Assembly: GCF_048544455.1 (NCBI RefSeq)
Contig: NC_133529.1
Location: forward strand, 53,873,401-53,937,400
DNA length: 64,000 bases
Direction of reading: 5' to 3'
Origin: Silene latifolia
Lineage: Eukaryota > Streptophyta > Magnoliopsida > Caryophyllales > Caryophyllaceae
The notes beneath the pieces were generated by a model that was given only the letters and a program-made list of their open reading frames with translations, ran no database searches and was not told where the DNA came from. The position numbers were made by a program, and so were the translations under genes. The number at the start of each line of letters is the position of its first letter. Position 1 is the first letter of the stretch. Below are positions 61,635 through 64,000 of the stretch, piece by piece.

Positions 61635-62844
61635 TAAGATTAAGATTATTATTAGTAGTAGTATTATTAGTATTAATAAATAGTCTAGAATATAAAACAC
61701 ACATTACACACTACCATTTTAGAATAGAATTATTTTAGCTTATATTATTTCCTCTCAAATATTTGTAGAACCCTGGTAAAATATTTCTCCTCTCTCAATT
61801 TTTCTCTTATTAAAGTTGTAATCTTTCCTTAATTAGACTTTAATTACTCATCAAATTAGTGTTGATCTAGTTCTAGTCTTAGTTATTTGGGTTGTATTTT
61901 GAAGATTTGAAGAAATTCATTCTTCCATTATTATCCAAGCTTGTTCATTTCTTCTTAGTTGGTATAATTCTTATATTTTGTTTACATTACTTTCATTAGT
62001 TTACATTTCTTATGTTGTTTAATTATTATTCATCCAAAGTTACAATCTTTATCATGTTTACCATGTTTGTTTGAATTTTGTTAGAAATTGTTGGTGATTT
62101 CTCATCCATGAACATGTGTGAGTAGTCTCATCTAGAGTTTAGGGGGATCTTGGGTCATTAATGGGTGTAAAATTGGGTTATTAACATTTGGAATTGGGTG
62201 ATTACTTGGTATTTACTTTCATGCATATGAAGTGCTCGATGAAATGTTTGAACGAAAGTTTGAGTCTTTCATTAGCATGTTTAACTTATCTTGGTGCATT
62301 ATACTATTGGATGGTCTTTATGCTATGATTAGTAGATCGATCGGTCTTGTTCTCATTCATATTAAGTGTTCGTAGAATCGTTTGAATGAAAGTTTGAACC
62401 TTTCTTTGACATGTTTGACTTGTCTTAGTGCTTATGCTATTGGAAGGTCTATATGTCATGTTAGTGTTGAGTTCATCTTAATTAAGTGACAACTTGTTAA
62501 TGAACTTAAGGTGACTAGGAAATTAGTCTTAATTCCTTGACCATTGTCATCACCCATTTCTTGTTTTAATCTTGTTTTATGCCCTCATACGCAAGTGAAC
62601 CCGAAGACTCTAGTTCTTCCATCAATTGAATACAATCCCATTTAGTTTAATTTTATTTCTTATTTGCATCTTAGTTTAAGATTAATCAACATCTTATTTT
62701 TATTTGACTAAAATAGGACTTAAACCGACCAAGTATCTAACCCCCGCCATCTTTGTGTTCGGCCCCGATTAAATACTACTTTTTAATTGGGTTTTATAAA
62801 TTATTTTTGGTACCGGAAGTGGCGGCAAAAACCGGTCATCAAAA

Positions 62845-62862
62845 TGGCGCCGTTGCCGTGGA
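62845..62862 (+). promoter_or_regulatory. Primer binding site, tRNA-Asp type
   Basis: TGGCGCCGTTGCCGTGGA matches the site at 15169-15186 except for one base. Confidence 0.85.
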
Positions 62863-63012
62863 TGGCGTTAGGTTATGCTTCGTTAGTTGGAGTTTCTAGC
62901 TTTAGTCTTTACGTGTTTGCTTGTTTGAGTAGTTACTTGTTTCTTGTAGAGTGAGTGTGTTATTGCTTACCCTGCCTAAAAACACTAGGAGACTAACGGT
63001 TTATTGAAGTAT

Positions 63013-64000
63013 ATGCCTAGAGGAAACGGTAATCCTTTTCTTAGTGACCCGGAACCGGAAAGGCTCTATAGAGCTTTAAGAAGAAGGACCTTAGCAGGGA
63101 TTTGGAATTCCGACTTGGCAACTTTAAACCAACCTAGCACATCCACCCATTCACACCAAGAAACCTTTACCAAAGAACAACCAAACCACGTAATTGATTC
63201 CTTCCTACAAAATCCTTCCACAACATACAAGTCCCTACAAAAATACCCACCACAAAGCCAAACATGAATCAACAAAGCTTCAACTAAGGTTACCAAGGTA
63301 ATCAAAACTTCTACCATGGAAATCAAGGGAACCAAGGTTTCAATCAAGGGTACCAAGATCAAAACCTCAATCAAAACTATCAAAGTTTTGACCAAGGGTA
63401 CCAAGAGCAAGGGTACAACCAAGGGTATCAAGACCAAAATTTCAATCAAACTATCAAGGATTCAACCAAGGCTTTAACCAAGGCCAAGATTCAAATTTTC
63501 AAAACCGATATAACCATGATTCTTCTTTCTCACTTGCCAACCAAACTTTAAATCAAGAGCCACCACCTCAAGCAAGCAATTTATTGGCAGATGCTCAATA
63601 TGACAAATTGTTTAAGATGATAGAATACTTGGAAAGTTCAACCCTACAAGGCATGAATAACTTCTCCGCCTATCAAAAATTTTTTGAGACCCAAGTCTTC
63701 GAACACATAATGGAACTCTATGCCTCCCAAAGTACCCTTATTCGTCTAATGGGTTCCAAAGCTCTTATTGACCCTCAAACACCACCGGATGAATTTTTAG
63801 GGCAAGGACAAAATGATAGGGATCCTATTGAGGTAAATGAGGTGAATACAATCATTTTGGGAGAGGTGGTGGAAATGGAAGAAAAATACATGTCCCTTAA
63901 TCTTGGTGAAGAGTCGATGCCAATATCATTTGAAGTGAGTGAAGAGAATGATGACCCGATTGTATCAATTACCCCCGAAATTGGTGAGCAAGGAAGGTGT
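63013..64000 (+). pseudogene. Athila-like gag start, broken, runs out of the window
   Basis: ATG at 63013 (MPRGNGNPFLSDPEPERLYRAL) lies about 150 bp after the primer site. The first frame ends at 63267. A Gln/Asn/Gly/Tyr-rich repeat (NQGYQ-type words) follows at 63270-63500 in another frame. A further piece (about 63615-64000) has MIEYLESSTLQGMNNFSAYQ and an acidic tail. The usual capsid core is not seen before the Gln-rich region, so the gag may be internally deleted. The sequence continues beyond the window. Confidence 0.7.

Overview
This is a gene-poor, transposon-saturated stretch of plant nuclear DNA. It shows plant-type Ty3/gypsy and Ty1/copia LTRs, two CACTA (En/Spm) elements, a Helitron, a plant mobile domain (PMD) reading frame, GT-AG introns and very long AT-rich microsatellites. 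There is no bacterial operon, no rRNA or tRNA gene, and no intact single-copy host gene. A large-genome dicot is likely. A Caryophyllales host such as a Silene-like plant is only a guess from the style of the Ogre/Tat elements. Nearly every coding region is broken, so most are given as pseudogenes.

Layout. (1) 1-12262 is an almost complete CACTA transposon whose first three terminal bases lie just left of the window. It carries a captured XS-domain fragment, a decayed TNP2-type transposase, a decayed Ulp1-type cysteine protease gene and a TA-microsatellite-targeting insertion. (2) 12263 to about 17150 is a minus-strand Athila-like Ty3/gypsy relic (protease, gag, tRNA-Asp-type primer site, LTR region), followed by about 560 bp of (TAA)n. 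(3) 17709-28400 holds minus-strand Ogre/Tat-like material: two different large LTRs (A and B), each with a primer site on one side and a polypurine tract on the other, and a non-coding internal region with a large array of small hairpins. (4) 28400-41135 is the inside of a further Ogre/Tat-like element. It carries a plus-strand (antisense to the LTR) multi-exon PMD pseudogene broken by a Tekay-like solo LTR, an unclassified insertion and a copia-like solo LTR. The copia-like LTR contains a CACTA derivative, which in turn contains a foldback MITE and a Helitron piece. (5) 41136-57812 is a Tekay-type chromovirus on the minus strand (TSD TTAAC) with a second Tekay-type chromovirus on the plus strand inserted in its gag (47174-55570, TSD CTCAG). 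(6) 57813-58425 resumes the Ogre/Tat-like element with a promoter module and a second truncated plus-strand reading frame. (7) 58426-64000 is the long 5' LTR, primer site and gag start of a plus-strand Athila-like element. Its LTR holds a LINE-like 3' fragment, (ATT)n and a complete non-autonomous Helitron.

The most unusual signals are structural rather than coding. Three different Tekay LTR families share a hairpin CTCGG-GNAA-CCGAG near the LTR 3' end, with a different GNRA loop in each. The solo LTR has a tandem series of hairpins whose stems change while staying paired, several with GNRA loops. The Ogre-like internal region has about two dozen 11-13 nt hairpins with a fixed 3-nt loop and covarying stems. 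CTCG-NN-CGAG palindromes sit at matching places in two chromovirus families. A paired GAGGCGCAGC hairpin module occurs both in the Ogre-like LTR and upstream of the antisense reading frames.
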